A DNA stretch of 64,000 bases, from contig NZ_JROG01000003.1 in NCBI RefSeq assembly GCF_000786215.1, positions 558,001-622,000 on the forward strand, read 5' to 3'. Below the pieces are notes generated by a model. That model did no database searches. It worked only from the letters and a program-made list of their open reading frames with translations, and was not told where the DNA came from. This document shows, one piece after another, positions 8,766 through 17,934 of this stretch. The number at the start of each line of letters is the position of its first letter. Position 1 is the stretch's first letter. Source of the DNA: Sphingomonas sp. 35-24ZXX (GTDB taxonomy: Bacteria; Pseudomonadota; Alphaproteobacteria; Sphingomonadales; Sphingomonadaceae). The position numbers and the translations under genes were made by a program.

Positions 8766-10202
8766 ATGATCGAGACCCTCACCCGCAACACCCTGATCGA
8801 GCGTCTGGAGGCCCTGCTGGGTCCCAAGGGCGTGACCACCGATGCGCAGGACATTGCGCCCTGGCTGACCGACTGGCGCGGGCGATATCATGGTGCGGCG
8901 CTGGCGATGGTTGCACCCGCCAACGCCAGCGAACTCGCTGCCATCGTCAGGCTCGCGGCAGAGACCGGGACGCCAATTGTTCCGCAGGGCGGCAACAGCG
9001 GCATGGTGGGCGGGGCGACTCCCGACAGCCAGGGCACCGCGCTGCTGCTCAGCACCCGGCGGATGAACGCGATCCGCACGATCGATGCCGCCGCGCGCAC
9101 CGTCGTCGCCGAAGCCGGGGTTGTCCTGCAAACGCTGCACGAAGCGGTCGCTGCCAGGGGATTGCGCTTTCCGCTGACCTTGGGCGGCAAGGGTTCGGCC
9201 ACCGTCGGCGGGCTGGTCTCCACCAATGCCGGCGGGACGCAGGTGCTGCGCCATGGCACGATGCGCGCACTGGTCGAAGGACTGGAGGCCGTACTCCCCG
9301 ATGGATCGATCTACAGCGGGCTTGCCACGCTGAAGAAGGACAACCGCGGCTATGACCTCAAGCATCTGCTCGTCGGGGCAGAAGGCACCCTGGGCATCGT
9401 CACCGCCGCGACCTTGAAGCTGGTTCCCGCCCTGATCGACCGCGCGGTGGTCTGGGCCGGGGTGGAATCGCCCTTGGCGGCGCGCGAACTGCTGCTGATG
9501 CTCGAGGCCCAGGCCGGGCGCGAGATGGAAGGTTTCGAGATCATTCCCCAGCGCTGCCTGACCAACGTGCTGCACCACATTCCCGGCACCCGCGCCCCGC
9601 TGGACGGCGCGCATCGCTGGCATGTGCTGATCGAATTCGCCCGCGACGATGCCGCAGCTATGCCACCAGAGCAACTGGCCGAGCGCGTGATGGCGCAGGC
9701 TTTCGAGCTCGGCCTTATCCAGGACGCCACCGTGTCCAGCAGCGAATCGCAGGCAGAGGCCTTCTGGAAGCTGCGCGATTCCATTTCCGAGGCCGAGCGC
9801 GCCGAAGGACCCGCGATGCAGCACGACATTTCGGTTCCGGTTGCCGAGATGGCGCGGTTCATCATCGAGGCCGGCGCCACGGTCGAGTCCCGCTTTCCCG
9901 GCACCGAAGTTGCCGCGTTCGGACACATGGGCGATGGCAATGTGCACTTCCATGTTGCCGCCCCCAAGGGTGCCGATCGGTCGAGCTGGTCGGACCATCC
10001 CGGCAAGGAAATCAGTGCCTTCGTCCATGATCTTGTGGTCGCAGCTGGGGGATCGATCTCGGCTGAGCATGGCATCGGCCAGATGAAGCGCGACGAACTC
10101 GCCCGGCTCAGCGACCCTGCCCGGCTGATGGCGCTCAGGGCGATCAAGCAGGCGATGGACCCCAAAGGGATCATGAACCCCGGCAAGCTGATCGCGTTTT
10201 GA
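8766..10202 (+). CDS. FAD-linked oxidoreductase, D-2-hydroxyacid/D-lactate dehydrogenase type
   Basis: Flavoprotein of 478 aa in the FAD_binding_4 / FAD-oxidase_C family (GlcD, Dld, D-2-hydroxyglutarate dehydrogenase). The PCMH-type FAD domain shows PQGGNSGMVGGATPD and GGLVSTNAGGTQVLRHG. The C-terminal cap carries HMGDGNVHFHV, which supplies metal and substrate residues, and EHGIGQMKRDEL near the end. These motifs fit oxidation of a D-2-hydroxyacid, with D-2-hydroxyglutarate or D-lactate most likely; the exact substrate cannot be decided. The ATG at 8766 is chosen over an upstream in-frame start inside the inverted-repeat region. Confidence 0.85.
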   Translation: MIETLTRNTLIERLEALLGPKGVTTDAQDIAPWLTDWRGRYHGAALAMVAPANASELAAIVRLAAETGTPIVPQGGNSGMVGGATPDSQGTALLLSTRRMNAIRTIDAAARTVVAEAGVVLQTLHEAVAARGLRFPLTLGGKGSATVGGLVSTNAGGTQVLRHGTMRALVEGLEAVLPDGSIYSGLATLKKDNRGYDLKHLLVGAEGTLGIVTAATLKLVPALIDRAVVWAGVESPLAARELLLMLEAQAGREMEGFEIIPQRCLTNVLHHIPGTRAPLDGAHRWHVLIEFARDDAAAMPPEQLAERVMAQAFELGLIQDATVSSSESQAEAFWKLRDSISEAERAEGPAMQHDISVPVAEMARFIIEAGATVESRFPGTEVAAFGHMGDGNVHFHVAAPKGADRSSWSDHPGKEISAFVHDLVVAAGGSISAEHGIGQMKRDELARLSDPARLMALRAIKQAMDPKGIMNPGKLIAF

Positions 10203-10303
10203 TCGGGCCTGCGTCGCTGCACCCCCTTGCGCCGGGCTTTCGGGCAACTTAAGGCGCTGCTTCCGGTTTTACGGATAAAATCAACGTCAGCGGAGAACAT
10301 TTC

Positions 10304-11086
10304 ATGGCCAGTGCGCCGCAAGCCACCAATCTGCCGGTCCTTTTCAATGATCTGGTACCTCTCAACTCCAAGGATCACGGCAAGTTTCGCTCGCGGACCA
10401 TGGACGGAGCGCACTTCCTCAAGAACCAGCACGCGATCCCGCTGACGGCCGAGGAATTCTCGCAGGCCCAGCGCCATTATCCGATCATCTTTTCCGCTGG
10501 CCCGGACCCTGTTCCGCTCGCGCTGATGGGCATGAACGAAGGCGTCAACGTGTTCCTCGACGATGATGGCAAGTATCGCAAGCCGGCCTATGTCCCGGCC
10601 TATGTGCGCCGCTATCCGTTCATGCTGGCGCGTCTGCGTCCGGATTCGCAGGAACTGTCGCTGTGCTTCGACCCGACCTGCGAAGCTCTGGGCGAGTTCG
10701 AGGAAGGCGATGCGCTGTTCGACGGCGACCAGCCCAGCGAAACCACCAAGAACATCCTGCAGTTCTGCGAAGATTTCGAGCGCGCAGTGCAGGGCACGGC
10801 ATTCTTCATGGAAGAGCTGAAGAAGCACGACCTGCTGATGGACGGCGAGCTCAAGATCGAGCACCCGACCCTGGCACAGCCCTTCGTCTATCAGGGCTTC
10901 CAGATGGTGAGCGAAGAGAAGCTGCGCGAACTGCGTGGTGACGAACTGCGCAAGCTGAACCAGAACGGCGCCTTGCCGCTGATCCACGCGCACCTGTTCT
11001 CGCTGCAGGTGATGCGCGATCTGTTCGCGCAGCAGGCGGCCGACGGCAAGGTTCCCAACCTGCCTGCGCCTGCCCAGGCCAACTGA
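10304..11086 (+). CDS. SapC family protein
   Basis: Protein of 260 aa matching the SapC family, common in Sphingomonadales and Caulobacterales and often found near TonB-dependent receptor genes. Recognisable segments are PLNSKDHGKF near the N-terminus, YPIIFSAG, and YVPAYVRRYPFML in the middle. No signal peptide or membrane segment is seen. The family's function is not established. It stands alone here, without a receptor or tryptophan halogenase neighbour. CGGAGAA precedes the ATG. Confidence 0.8.
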   Translation: MASAPQATNLPVLFNDLVPLNSKDHGKFRSRTMDGAHFLKNQHAIPLTAEEFSQAQRHYPIIFSAGPDPVPLALMGMNEGVNVFLDDDGKYRKPAYVPAYVRRYPFMLARLRPDSQELSLCFDPTCEALGEFEEGDALFDGDQPSETTKNILQFCEDFERAVQGTAFFMEELKKHDLLMDGELKIEHPTLAQPFVYQGFQMVSEEKLRELRGDELRKLNQNGALPLIHAHLFSLQVMRDLFAQQAADGKVPNLPAPAQAN

Positions 11087-11101
11087 TCAACCGATCGATA
11101 T

Positions 11102-11131
11102 CGTCATGGCTGCCAGCGCGCAGCCATGACG
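11102..11131. terminator. Hairpin between convergent sapC and moaE
   Basis: Perfect 11-bp inverted repeat, CGTCATGGCTG and CAGCCATGACG, around an 8-nt loop. It lies in the 64-bp gap between two convergent genes. There is no clear T-tract on either side, so this may be a weak or Rho-assisted bidirectional terminator. Confidence 0.5.
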
Positions 11132-11150
11132 GCGATCTCTGGGTCGGGTC

Positions 11151-11612
11151 TCAGCGTTCGTCCCAGCGCGCGGCATCGGCATAATCCTCGTCGCGCGGCT
11201 CGATCCAGACGCGGCCCTGCGCACCGGTTTCGCTTTTCCAGAACAGCGCCCGGCTTTTCAGATAATCCATCAGCAGATCTGCCGCCTCGAACGCAGCGCG
11301 GCGATGCTCGCTCGCGGTCACTACGAGCACGATCGGCTCGTGCGGCCCCATCTCGCCGACCCGGTGGATCACCAGCACCGCCTCCAGCGACCAGCGGCTG
11401 GCCACGTCGTCGAGCATTTCCTCGATCCCGCGCTCGGTCATCCCGGGGTAATGCTGCAGGCTGAGCGCACTGACCGCGCCGTCCTGGCCCGACGGTCGTA
11501 CCATCCCGGTAAAGCTGACCATGCCGCCTGCGTTCTCAAGCGACTGGCGGAAGGCCGCGATCTCTGCTTCGGGATCGAACGGGAGGGGCGAAATTCTGAC
11601 GCTGCGGCGCAT
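11151..11612 (-). CDS. moaE: Molybdopterin synthase catalytic subunit MoaE
   Basis: Large subunit (153 aa) of molybdopterin synthase, which adds the dithiolene sulfurs to cyclic pyranopterin monophosphate with MoaD as sulfur donor. Family marks include GGMVSFTGMVRP, LQHYPGMTE, VIHRVGEMGPHEPIVLV and the conserved catalytic Lys region MDYLKSRALFWKSE. The start at 11612 lies 1 nt after the moaD stop, showing tight coupling. Last gene of the minus-strand moaA-moaD-moaE run. Confidence 0.92.
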   Translation of the reverse strand: MRRSVRISPLPFDPEAEIAAFRQSLENAGGMVSFTGMVRPSGQDGAVSALSLQHYPGMTERGIEEMLDDVASRWSLEAVLVIHRVGEMGPHEPIVLVVTASEHRRAAFEAADLLMDYLKSRALFWKSETGAQGRVWIEPRDEDYADAARWDER

Positions 11613-11613
11613 C

Positions 11614-11862
11614 TCAGCCACCGCTGACCGGGGGCAGAAACGCCAACTCGTCCTCATCCTCGACCAGAGTATCGCCATCGACGATCGCACCGTTGATGGC
11701 ATAGCGCACGCGCGGTTCGGCGAGCGCGCTGCCAAGCAACCGGTCGCCCGCATCGAGCAGGCCGATGATGTCCGTGATCGCATGCGGCTGCGACAGGATC
11801 ATCTGCCGCTCGATCCCGCCTGCCAGATCGCCGAGGCGGCCGAAGAACAAGAGCTGTGCCAT
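11614..11862 (-). CDS. moaD: Molybdopterin synthase sulfur carrier MoaD
   Basis: Ubiquitin-like sulfur carrier of 82 aa. It ends in the diagnostic Gly-Gly (PPVSGG), which is adenylated and thiocarboxylated before donating sulfur to MoaE. The sequence around VRYAINGAIVDGDTLVEDEDELAFLPP fits the family. It is 8 nt downstream of moaA and 1 nt upstream of moaE. Confidence 0.9.
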   Translation of the reverse strand: MAQLLFFGRLGDLAGGIERQMILSQPHAITDIIGLLDAGDRLLGSALAEPRVRYAINGAIVDGDTLVEDEDELAFLPPVSGG

Positions 11863-11870
11863 ATGATCGC

Positions 11871-12881
11871 TCAGCCGCCGGTCATCGACATGTGCCGCGA
11901 CAAGGCGGGTGCCGCGCCGGGGGCGTCGATGTGGAAATCATGCCGCTCGGGCTTGCGGCGGATCGCGCGATCGAGCGCAGCGTCGAGCGCCGCCTCGCTA
12001 TCGTCCCCGCGCATCGCGGCACGCAAGTCGACCCGGTCGTTCTGGCCAAGGCACATATAGATCTGCCCGGTGGCCGTCACGCGCACGCGGTTGCAGCCCG
12101 CGCAGAAATTGTTGGTGAGCGGGGTGATGAAACCCAGCCGACCGCCGGTCTGAGCCACATCGACATAGCGCGCAGGGCCGCCGGTCTTGTGGCCGCTCTC
12201 GGTCAGCGTCCAGCCCTGCTCCAGCTGCTCGCGCACCTGCGTCAACGGCAGGTAATGGTCGAACCGGTCTTCCTCCACCTCGCCCAGCGGCATGACCTCG
12301 ATCAACGTCACGTCATGGCCGCGGCCATGCGCCCAGGCGATCAGATCGGGCAGCTCGTCCTCGTTCAATCCCTTGAGCGCGACTGCATTGATCTTGACCT
12401 GGAGCCCTGCGCGATCCGCGGCATCGATCCCGTCGAGCACCTGGGCCAGCGCATCGCGCCGCGTCAGCCTGGCGAAGAGTTCGGGCTGCAAGGTGTCGAG
12501 CGAAACGTTGATCCGGCGCACCCCGGCGTCGGCGAGCGCCGTGGCGTGCTGGGCCAGCTGGGTACCGTTGGTGGTCAGCGTCAGTTCGTCGAGGCCGTTG
12601 CCGATCTCGCGGCCCAGTCGCGCTACCAAAGTCATCAGGTCGCGGCGCACCAGTGGCTCGCCCCCGGTCAACCGGATCTTGCGCACGCCGCGCTCGATAA
12701 AGGCCAGCGCCAACCGGTGCAGTTCTTCCAGGCTCAGAACTTCCGCCTTGGGCAAAAACTGCATGCGCTCGGGCATGCAATAAGCGCAGCGCAGATCGCA
12801 CCGGTCCGTCACCGAAAGGCGAACATAAGTGATCTGACGCGAAAATCCGTCGATCAACGGGCGGGTGGTAACCTGTGTCAT
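11871..12881 (-). CDS. moaA: GTP 3',8-cyclase MoaA (radical SAM)
   Basis: First enzyme of molybdenum cofactor synthesis, 336 aa, converting GTP to 3',8-cyclo-GTP. The radical-SAM cluster CxxxCxxC is at C28, C32 and C35 (CDLRCAYC). The C-terminal 4Fe-4S ligands are in [19 protein letters not shown]. The protein ends in SMTGG; the C-terminal GG is needed for activity in this family. ATG at 12881 is preferred; a GTG one codon upstream is possible. moaB and moaC are not in the window, so the set must be completed elsewhere. Confidence 0.95.
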   Translation of the reverse strand: MTQVTTRPLIDGFSRQITYVRLSVTDRCDLRCAYCMPERMQFLPKAEVLSLEELHRLALAFIERGVRKIRLTGGEPLVRRDLMTLVARLGREIGNGLDELTLTTNGTQLAQHATALADAGVRRINVSLDTLQPELFARLTRRDALAQVLDGIDAADRAGLQVKINAVALKGLNEDELPDLIAWAHGRGHDVTLIEVMPLGEVEEDRFDHYLPLTQVREQLEQGWTLTESGHKTGGPARYVDVAQTGGRLGFITPLTNNFCAGCNRVRVTATGQIYMCLGQNDRVDLRAAMRGDDSEAALDAALDRAIRRKPERHDFHIDAPGAAPALSRHMSMTGG

Positions 12882-12926
12882 CACAACCGGACTACAGCAT
12901 GGGGGGCTGAGCGCCCACCCTCAATT

Positions 12927-13442
12927 TTACGACTGTTCAGGCGCCGGGGCCTTGTTGGGCACCGGGACGATCAACGGCGCATGCCGCCAGCGCACCAGCA
13001 CCCGGACCAGATCAAGCCCCGACAGGCCCAATGTCGCAGTGTTGCGCAGCGGATGGACGTTGACGCGCGGCTGTGCAGCCAGCACCTCGTCGAGCACCAG
13101 CTGGACCCTGCCCGCCTTGTCGTTGAACGCCGCGAGCGGGGTCACCGATCCCGGCGTGATCCCCAGCAGTTCGACCATCTCGTCGCCCGAGCCGAAGCTG
13201 AATCGACCCGCACCCACCAGATGCCGCAGCGCGCCCAGATCGACCTGCTTTTCGGCGAGCACCGTGACCAGATAGAACTGGCCGCTGGTATCTTTCAGAA
13301 ACAGGTTCTTGGTGTGCGCACCGGGCAACGAGCGTTCGAGCGAGCTGCTTTCCAGCACGGTGAACACCGCCTCATGCTCGACCTGGTCGAAGCGGATCCT
13401 GGCTGCGTCCAGCTCGGCATGAAGGCGGGTATCGTCGGTCAT
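12927..13442 (-). CDS. Prolyl-tRNA editing protein (ProXp-ala/YbaK-like)
   Basis: Free-standing aminoacyl-tRNA deacylase of 171 aa in the YbaK/ProX family. These proteins hydrolyse mischarged tRNA-Pro (usually Ala-tRNA-Pro). Characteristic segments are GAHTKNLFLKD, with the conserved Lys of the active site, LVGAGRFSFGS, and GITPGSVTPLAAFND. A trailing VNVHPLRNTATLGLSG follows the usual pattern. It is 10 nt downstream of the serine hydrolase gene and 45 nt before moaA. Confidence 0.85.
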   Translation of the reverse strand: MTDDTRLHAELDAARIRFDQVEHEAVFTVLESSSLERSLPGAHTKNLFLKDTSGQFYLVTVLAEKQVDLGALRHLVGAGRFSFGSGDEMVELLGITPGSVTPLAAFNDKAGRVQLVLDEVLAAQPRVNVHPLRNTATLGLSGLDLVRVLVRWRHAPLIVPVPNKAPAPEQS

Positions 13443-13452
13443 TCGGCAGCCC

Positions 13453-14643
13453 TCAATTGGCCGCCATGGCGAGCTTCTGGAAGAAGTGCAGCTGCGGCAC
13501 GCGCAGGTCCGCGCCGCTGGCCTTGGGCCAGTTGCTGACCACCGCCACCACCAGATTCTTCTGCGGCACGATCAGGATCGCCTGGCCGAAAATGCCCTGG
13601 CCACCCCAGGCACCACCCGGATAGGTCCACCACTGATAGCCATAGCCGAAGCCCGGCAGCCCGACCGAGGCCTGCTCCTTGCCGGCATCGGCAAACCAGC
13701 CCTCGGGCACCTGACCCTTGCCACCTTCCAGCGCGAACAGGCCCATGCGGGCATAATCGGCCAGTCGGATCGACAGGCAGCAGCCGCCGACATTCTGTCC
13801 GGCGGAATCGACCATCCAGAACAGATCACCTTCAAAGCCCGCAGGCTTCACGATCTTCTCTTCGGCATAGGCGCTCAACGTCTTGCCCGTGGCGCGCTGA
13901 ACAATGACACCGATCAGGTTGGTTTCACCTGTCTTGTAAACCCATTTGGTTCCAGGTTCGGCCTCGCGCGGCAGGGTCTTGAGATAGGCCGTGTTGGGGT
14001 CTTCGCCCGGGCCGACCGGCACCGATAGCATCTTCACGACATCACTGTTGGGGTCGGTATAATCCTCGTTCCACTTGACGCCCGATGTCATGGTCAGGAT
14101 CTGCTTGACGCTGACCCCGTCATAGCCGCTGCCCTTGAGTTCGGGCACGTACTTCGTCACCGGATCGTCGATCGAGGCGATGAAGCCATCCTTCACCGCC
14201 GCGCCGACCAGGGTCGAGGTGAACGACTTGGCGACCGAGAAGCTGGTCCAGCGATCGTCGGGCTTCATCCCCAGGCCATAGCGTTCCAGCCGCACCTTGC
14301 CGTCCTGGATGACCATCAGCCCGGCGACGTTCTGCGCCGCCATGAAGGCATCGATATCGGCATTGGTGATGGCCAGCGGCTCGCCCTTGGGCAGCGCACG
14401 CGGAGTACCGGCCTTGGCCGAGGTGCCTGGGAATTGCGCTTCCATCGCGCGAAAGTTGGCGGCGCGTTGCGCGTCTGACCAGAACAGGATCTGCGCGCCC
14501 GCGGTGCGGACCTTTTCAAGCTCGGCCGGGCTCATCTGCGTGATCGCCTTGACCGCAGGCGCATCCGCGTCCTTGGCCATCACCATGCCGCCAGTACCGA
14601 TGGCGAGCGCGCACGCCGCCGCAAATGTTGTCCAGACCCGCAT
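13453..14643 (-). CDS. Serine hydrolase of the beta-lactamase/class C (PBP4-like esterase) family
   Basis: Exported serine hydrolase of 396 aa with an N-terminal signal peptide (about 24 residues, ending VMAKD). The catalytic SxxK is SVAK at residues 136-139 (TSFSVAKSFTSTLVG). YKTGETN probably supplies the second-motif Tyr and Asn. GYGYQWWTYPGG lies near the C-terminal active-site region. Members include esterases, D-aminopeptidases and 6-aminohexanoate dimer hydrolase-type enzymes; a role in beta-lactam resistance is not implied. It lies 14 nt after the photolyase gene and 10 nt before the editing-protein gene. Confidence 0.85.
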   Translation of the reverse strand: MRVWTTFAAACALAIGTGGMVMAKDADAPAVKAITQMSPAELEKVRTAGAQILFWSDAQRAANFRAMEAQFPGTSAKAGTPRALPKGEPLAITNADIDAFMAAQNVAGLMVIQDGKVRLERYGLGMKPDDRWTSFSVAKSFTSTLVGAAVKDGFIASIDDPVTKYVPELKGSGYDGVSVKQILTMTSGVKWNEDYTDPNSDVVKMLSVPVGPGEDPNTAYLKTLPREAEPGTKWVYKTGETNLIGVIVQRATGKTLSAYAEEKIVKPAGFEGDLFWMVDSAGQNVGGCCLSIRLADYARMGLFALEGGKGQVPEGWFADAGKEQASVGLPGFGYGYQWWTYPGGAWGGQGIFGQAILIVPQKNLVVAVVSNWPKASGADLRVPQLHFFQKLAMAAN

Positions 14644-14657
14644 TACCCTGTCTCCTC

Positions 14658-16052
14658 TTACGCTTTTGTTTTTGCGTGCGCGGCCAGCGCCCGCTCTCGT
14701 GCTTCCTTATGCCCGATGACCTTCTTCGGATAGCCCTTGACGTATTTGCCCGCAGCTTCCGGATCATGGATAGCGCTGTCGGACAGTCCGGCGAGTTCCG
14801 GCACCCATTGGCGGATATAGCCCGCCGCATCGAACTTGTCCGATTGGGTGAGCGGCGCCATGATCCGCACGAACATGTTCGAATCCACACCGGTGCCCGA
14901 TGTCCATTGCCAGTTGGTGGCGTTAGACCCGTAATCGGCATCGACCAGAGTGTCCCAGAACCAGGTCTCGCCCACGCGCCAGTCGATGAGCAGGTGCTTG
15001 ATCAGGAACGAGGCTGCCACCATCCGCACCCGGTTGTGCATCCAGCCCGTGGCCCAGAGCTGGCGCATGCCGGCATCGACCAGCGGATAACCGGTTCGGC
15101 CCTGCTGCCAGGCGGTCAGATCGCGCGCGACGTCCTCGTCCGCCGGATCTCGCCAGGGGAAGGCATCGAAGCCCTCGCGTGCGTTCGCCTTGCCATAATC
15201 GGGGTACTGCGCGATCACATTCTGCGCATAATCGCGCCAGACCAGCTCCTTCAGGAAGGTCTCGACCGAACCGCCGGCGTCCATCGTCGCATGCCAGACA
15301 GTGGCAGGCGAAATCTCGCCGAAGTGCAGGTGCGGCGACAGGCGGGAGGTGCCTTCAACCGAGGGCAGGTTGCGCTGTTCCTCGTACAGCCGCGCGCGCG
15401 GATCGAACGCCGCGAGCCTGTCCGCCGCGCCCGCCTCGCCCGGTGTCCACTCTTCGCCAAAGCCCTTGGCCCAATCCGGCTTGGTGGGCAGCAGCGCCCA
15501 AGCCGCCAGATCATCGCTCTCGGGCCAGCGATCGGGGGCTGCAAGCGTCTTGGGCACGGGCAGCGGCTGGGCCCGCGGCATATGCTGCGCCAGAGCCCGC
15601 CAGAAAGGCGTGTAGATCTTGTAGGGCTGCCCGCTGCCGGTGGTAACCGATCCCGGCGGCATCAGGTAATTGCCGTCGTGACGTTCGAACGCACATCCTT
15701 CGGGCAGCTTGTCCTTCAGCGCCTTTTCCGCGTTGCGCCACCACGGTTCGTAATGGCGTAGCGCATGCACCGCGATGGCACCGGTCTCGCGCGCCAGATC
15801 GGCGATCACCTCTGCTGCCACGCCGCGCCGCAAAATCAGACGCGAGCCAATTTTTTCCAGATCGGCTGCGAGCGATGTCAGGCTGTGATGCAGCCACCAG
15901 CGCGAGGCCCCGCCCATTCGCCGGTGGCGCGGCGTCTCGTCATCCAGCACGAACACCGGGATCACCGGCCCCGCCTTGGCCGCCGCCGCCATGGCAGGCT
16001 GATCGGCCAGCCGCAGATCGCGGCGCAACCAGACGATGACGGGGCTGTTCAT
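14658..16052 (-). CDS. phrB: Deoxyribodipyrimidine photo-lyase (CPD class I)
   Basis: Light-dependent DNA repair enzyme of 464 aa, normal for class I CPD photolyases. The N-terminal antenna domain starts VIVWLRRDLRLADQPAM. The FAD domain carries RTGYPLVDAGMRQLWATGWMHNR and the DYGSNATNWQWTSGTGVDSN segment that lines the FAD and dimer pocket. The start overlaps the stop of the upstream YdjM-like gene by 4 nt. Confidence 0.95.
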   Translation of the reverse strand: MNSPVIVWLRRDLRLADQPAMAAAAKAGPVIPVFVLDDETPRHRRMGGASRWWLHHSLTSLAADLEKIGSRLILRRGVAAEVIADLARETGAIAVHALRHYEPWWRNAEKALKDKLPEGCAFERHDGNYLMPPGSVTTGSGQPYKIYTPFWRALAQHMPRAQPLPVPKTLAAPDRWPESDDLAAWALLPTKPDWAKGFGEEWTPGEAGAADRLAAFDPRARLYEEQRNLPSVEGTSRLSPHLHFGEISPATVWHATMDAGGSVETFLKELVWRDYAQNVIAQYPDYGKANAREGFDAFPWRDPADEDVARDLTAWQQGRTGYPLVDAGMRQLWATGWMHNRVRMVAASFLIKHLLIDWRVGETWFWDTLVDADYGSNATNWQWTSGTGVDSNMFVRIMAPLTQSDKFDAAGYIRQWVPELAGLSDSAIHDPEAAGKYVKGYPKKVIGHKEARERALAAHAKTKA

Positions 16053-17011
16053 GGGATTTCCTTTACATCGACGACCACGGTGAACCGGTCGGCGATCGGG
16101 GAACTGTCGAAGCGCGCATCGCGCAGCATCACCCTTTTGCCGCCCGGAATGTCGGTCAGCCGTGCATATGGCATTCGCGCCCAGAACAAAAAGGCCTGCG
16201 CATCAGAACTTTGCGCCTTCGCCCGAGCAACCCAGGGGCTGTCCATGCCGTTGGCAGCGCTGCCGGGCTGCAGGGTCAGCTGCGGGTTACCGAACGCATT
16301 GAACGCGCCGCGCCCAATCAGGTGGTCGGCCTGCCACAGCATCTGCCGCTGCCAGAACAGCACCGGAACGGCATTGGCGATCACCAGATCGGGGGTCAGG
16401 CCCTGCTCGGCTGCGACGGCCTGTGCGGTCTGATGCTCGGCATGCGCGGACAGCGCGTAATTGCCCGAGATATAGAGCAGCGCGAACGCCAGCACCGACT
16501 GGGCGGGCCGCTGCCAGCCCTTGCGCCCTGCCGCTTCCATTCGCCGGGAAAGCCATATCCCAAGTGGCAGCACGGTCCACAGCACCGCATCGACAATGAA
16601 GAGGGTATCGCCGTGAAACCAGCGGGGCGAGAATGGCTCGAGCAGGCGGATGCCGTAATTGTTCAGATAATCGAGCGCAGGGTGTGACAGCGTCCCGATA
16701 TAGGCGAGCAGCAGCAGTGCCCCTGGGCGCACGGGCAATCGGTCACGCGGCCGTTTTCGGCGGCGCACCTGCCAGCGTTCGAAGGCCAGCATCGCGACGG
16801 TCAGCAGGATCGGCAGGATCAGCAGCGCGATCGGCCCGTGCGTCACGCCGCGACGCAGCGCCAGCGATTGCGTCCCCAGCACGCTCAACACCGCGTCGAT
16901 ATCGGGCAGGTTGGCGGCGATGATCAGCGTCGGCACCGCAAGTCCGCTCATCCGCTTGAGCCCGGCCTGGCCCAGCGCCCAGCCGGCCAGGCTGTGGGTG
17001 AAATTGTCCAT
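16049..17011 (-). CDS. YdjM-like inner-membrane metal-dependent hydrolase
   Basis: Membrane protein of 320 aa of the LexA-regulated YdjM / DUF457 type. Motifs are MDNFTHSLAGWALG at the start, NLPDID, RRGVTHGP, LSHPALDYLNNYG and FHGDTLFIVD, which probably form a metal site. Five or so hydrophobic segments lie between them. The activity of the family is not established. Its stop overlaps phrB by 4 nt; this pairing may reflect DNA-damage-linked expression, but no LexA box was identified. The ATG at 17011 matches the conserved N-terminus. Confidence 0.8.
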   Translation of the reverse strand: MDNFTHSLAGWALGQAGLKRMSGLAVPTLIIAANLPDIDAVLSVLGTQSLALRRGVTHGPIALLILPILLTVAMLAFERWQVRRRKRPRDRLPVRPGALLLLAYIGTLSHPALDYLNNYGIRLLEPFSPRWFHGDTLFIVDAVLWTVLPLGIWLSRRMEAAGRKGWQRPAQSVLAFALLYISGNYALSAHAEHQTAQAVAAEQGLTPDLVIANAVPVLFWQRQMLWQADHLIGRGAFNAFGNPQLTLQPGSAANGMDSPWVARAKAQSSDAQAFLFWARMPYARLTDIPGGKRVMLRDARFDSSPIADRFTVVVDVKEIP

Positions 17012-17016
17012 TCCGT

Positions 17017-17934
17017 TCAGTCCTTCATCGCCGGGAACCGCGCGAAACGCGCATTCTCCATCACCGCACGCTCGCACGATCGGTGACCGTCGGACGGATC
17101 GATGACCGTGATTGTCCCGCGTCCGGTGACATGGCCGGTCTCCCGCCCCAGCTCGAACACGAACCCGGTATCCTCATCCACCCCCACCCCGGTGACCGAG
17201 GTGGCATCGATACAGGCGACCGCGCGCATCAGGCGAGACAGTCGATTGCGCTCGCTGAAATGCTGGTCGAACACGGTGCCCGGCAGCAGCCCGAGACCCC
17301 GGCCCAGCACCAGAGGCACGCTCGCAGCGTCCTCGTCGCGCCCCTCGCAGTTCTTGAGATCGCGCGACACCGGCGCGGTCAGCGCCACATCCGGGCTGCC
17401 GCACGCGATCATGTGTTCCCCCATGACCGCAGCCCCGGCGCTGGTGCCACCAATCACGGCGCCGTCTTCCAGCCGCTGGCGGATCGCCGCGAGCATTGGC
17501 GTGTCGCTGCCATCGCTGGCGACCAATGCGGCCATGATCCGCAACTGGTCTCCGCCCAGCATCCAGATCAGGCCCGCTCCCGCCAGCTTGGCGACTTCGG
17601 ACGGGTTGCTCGCCCCCGATGCCCAGCGCGATTCATCGACGAGCTTGGTATCTGGGTCATCGACAATGGCCACTTCCACCACGCGAATACGGCTGGGCTC
17701 CACGCCATGCGCCTCGAACGCCTTGGCGGCGCGCGGCACCGATCGCCCGATGATGCCCGAGGCTGCCGGGATGATCACGACATCGCGCGCATCGGCGGGC
17801 ATCGCGTCGATCATCGCGCGATAGACATCGGCATTGTCGTCCGCCAACGCCCCGCCGACGACGACCACGGTTCCCGGCTCGGCCCAAGCCGGAACCGCCA
17901 TGCATGCCAGCAGCGCCGCCCCCCAGAGCCGCAT
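17017..17934 (-). CDS. Exported cyanophycinase-like peptidase (S51 family)
   Basis: Peptidase of the S51 family, 305 aa, similar to exocellular cyanophycinase CphE. A signal peptide (about 18 residues, ending AWAEP) precedes the Rossmann-like GTVVVVGG. The nucleophile serine is in GGTSAGAAVMG. Further marks are MLGGDQLRI and the late FDQHFSERNRLSRL. It would split the Asp-Arg polymer cyanophycin or related beta-aspartyl dipeptides. No cyanophycin synthetase is in the window. The start overlaps the HAD stop by 1 nt (TGATG). Confidence 0.8.
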   Translation of the reverse strand: MRLWGAALLACMAVPAWAEPGTVVVVGGALADDNADVYRAMIDAMPADARDVVIIPAASGIIGRSVPRAAKAFEAHGVEPSRIRVVEVAIVDDPDTKLVDESRWASGASNPSEVAKLAGAGLIWMLGGDQLRIMAALVASDGSDTPMLAAIRQRLEDGAVIGGTSAGAAVMGEHMIACGSPDVALTAPVSRDLKNCEGRDEDAASVPLVLGRGLGLLPGTVFDQHFSERNRLSRLMRAVACIDATSVTGVGVDEDTGFVFELGRETGHVTGRGTITVIDPSDGHRSCERAVMENARFARFPAMKD

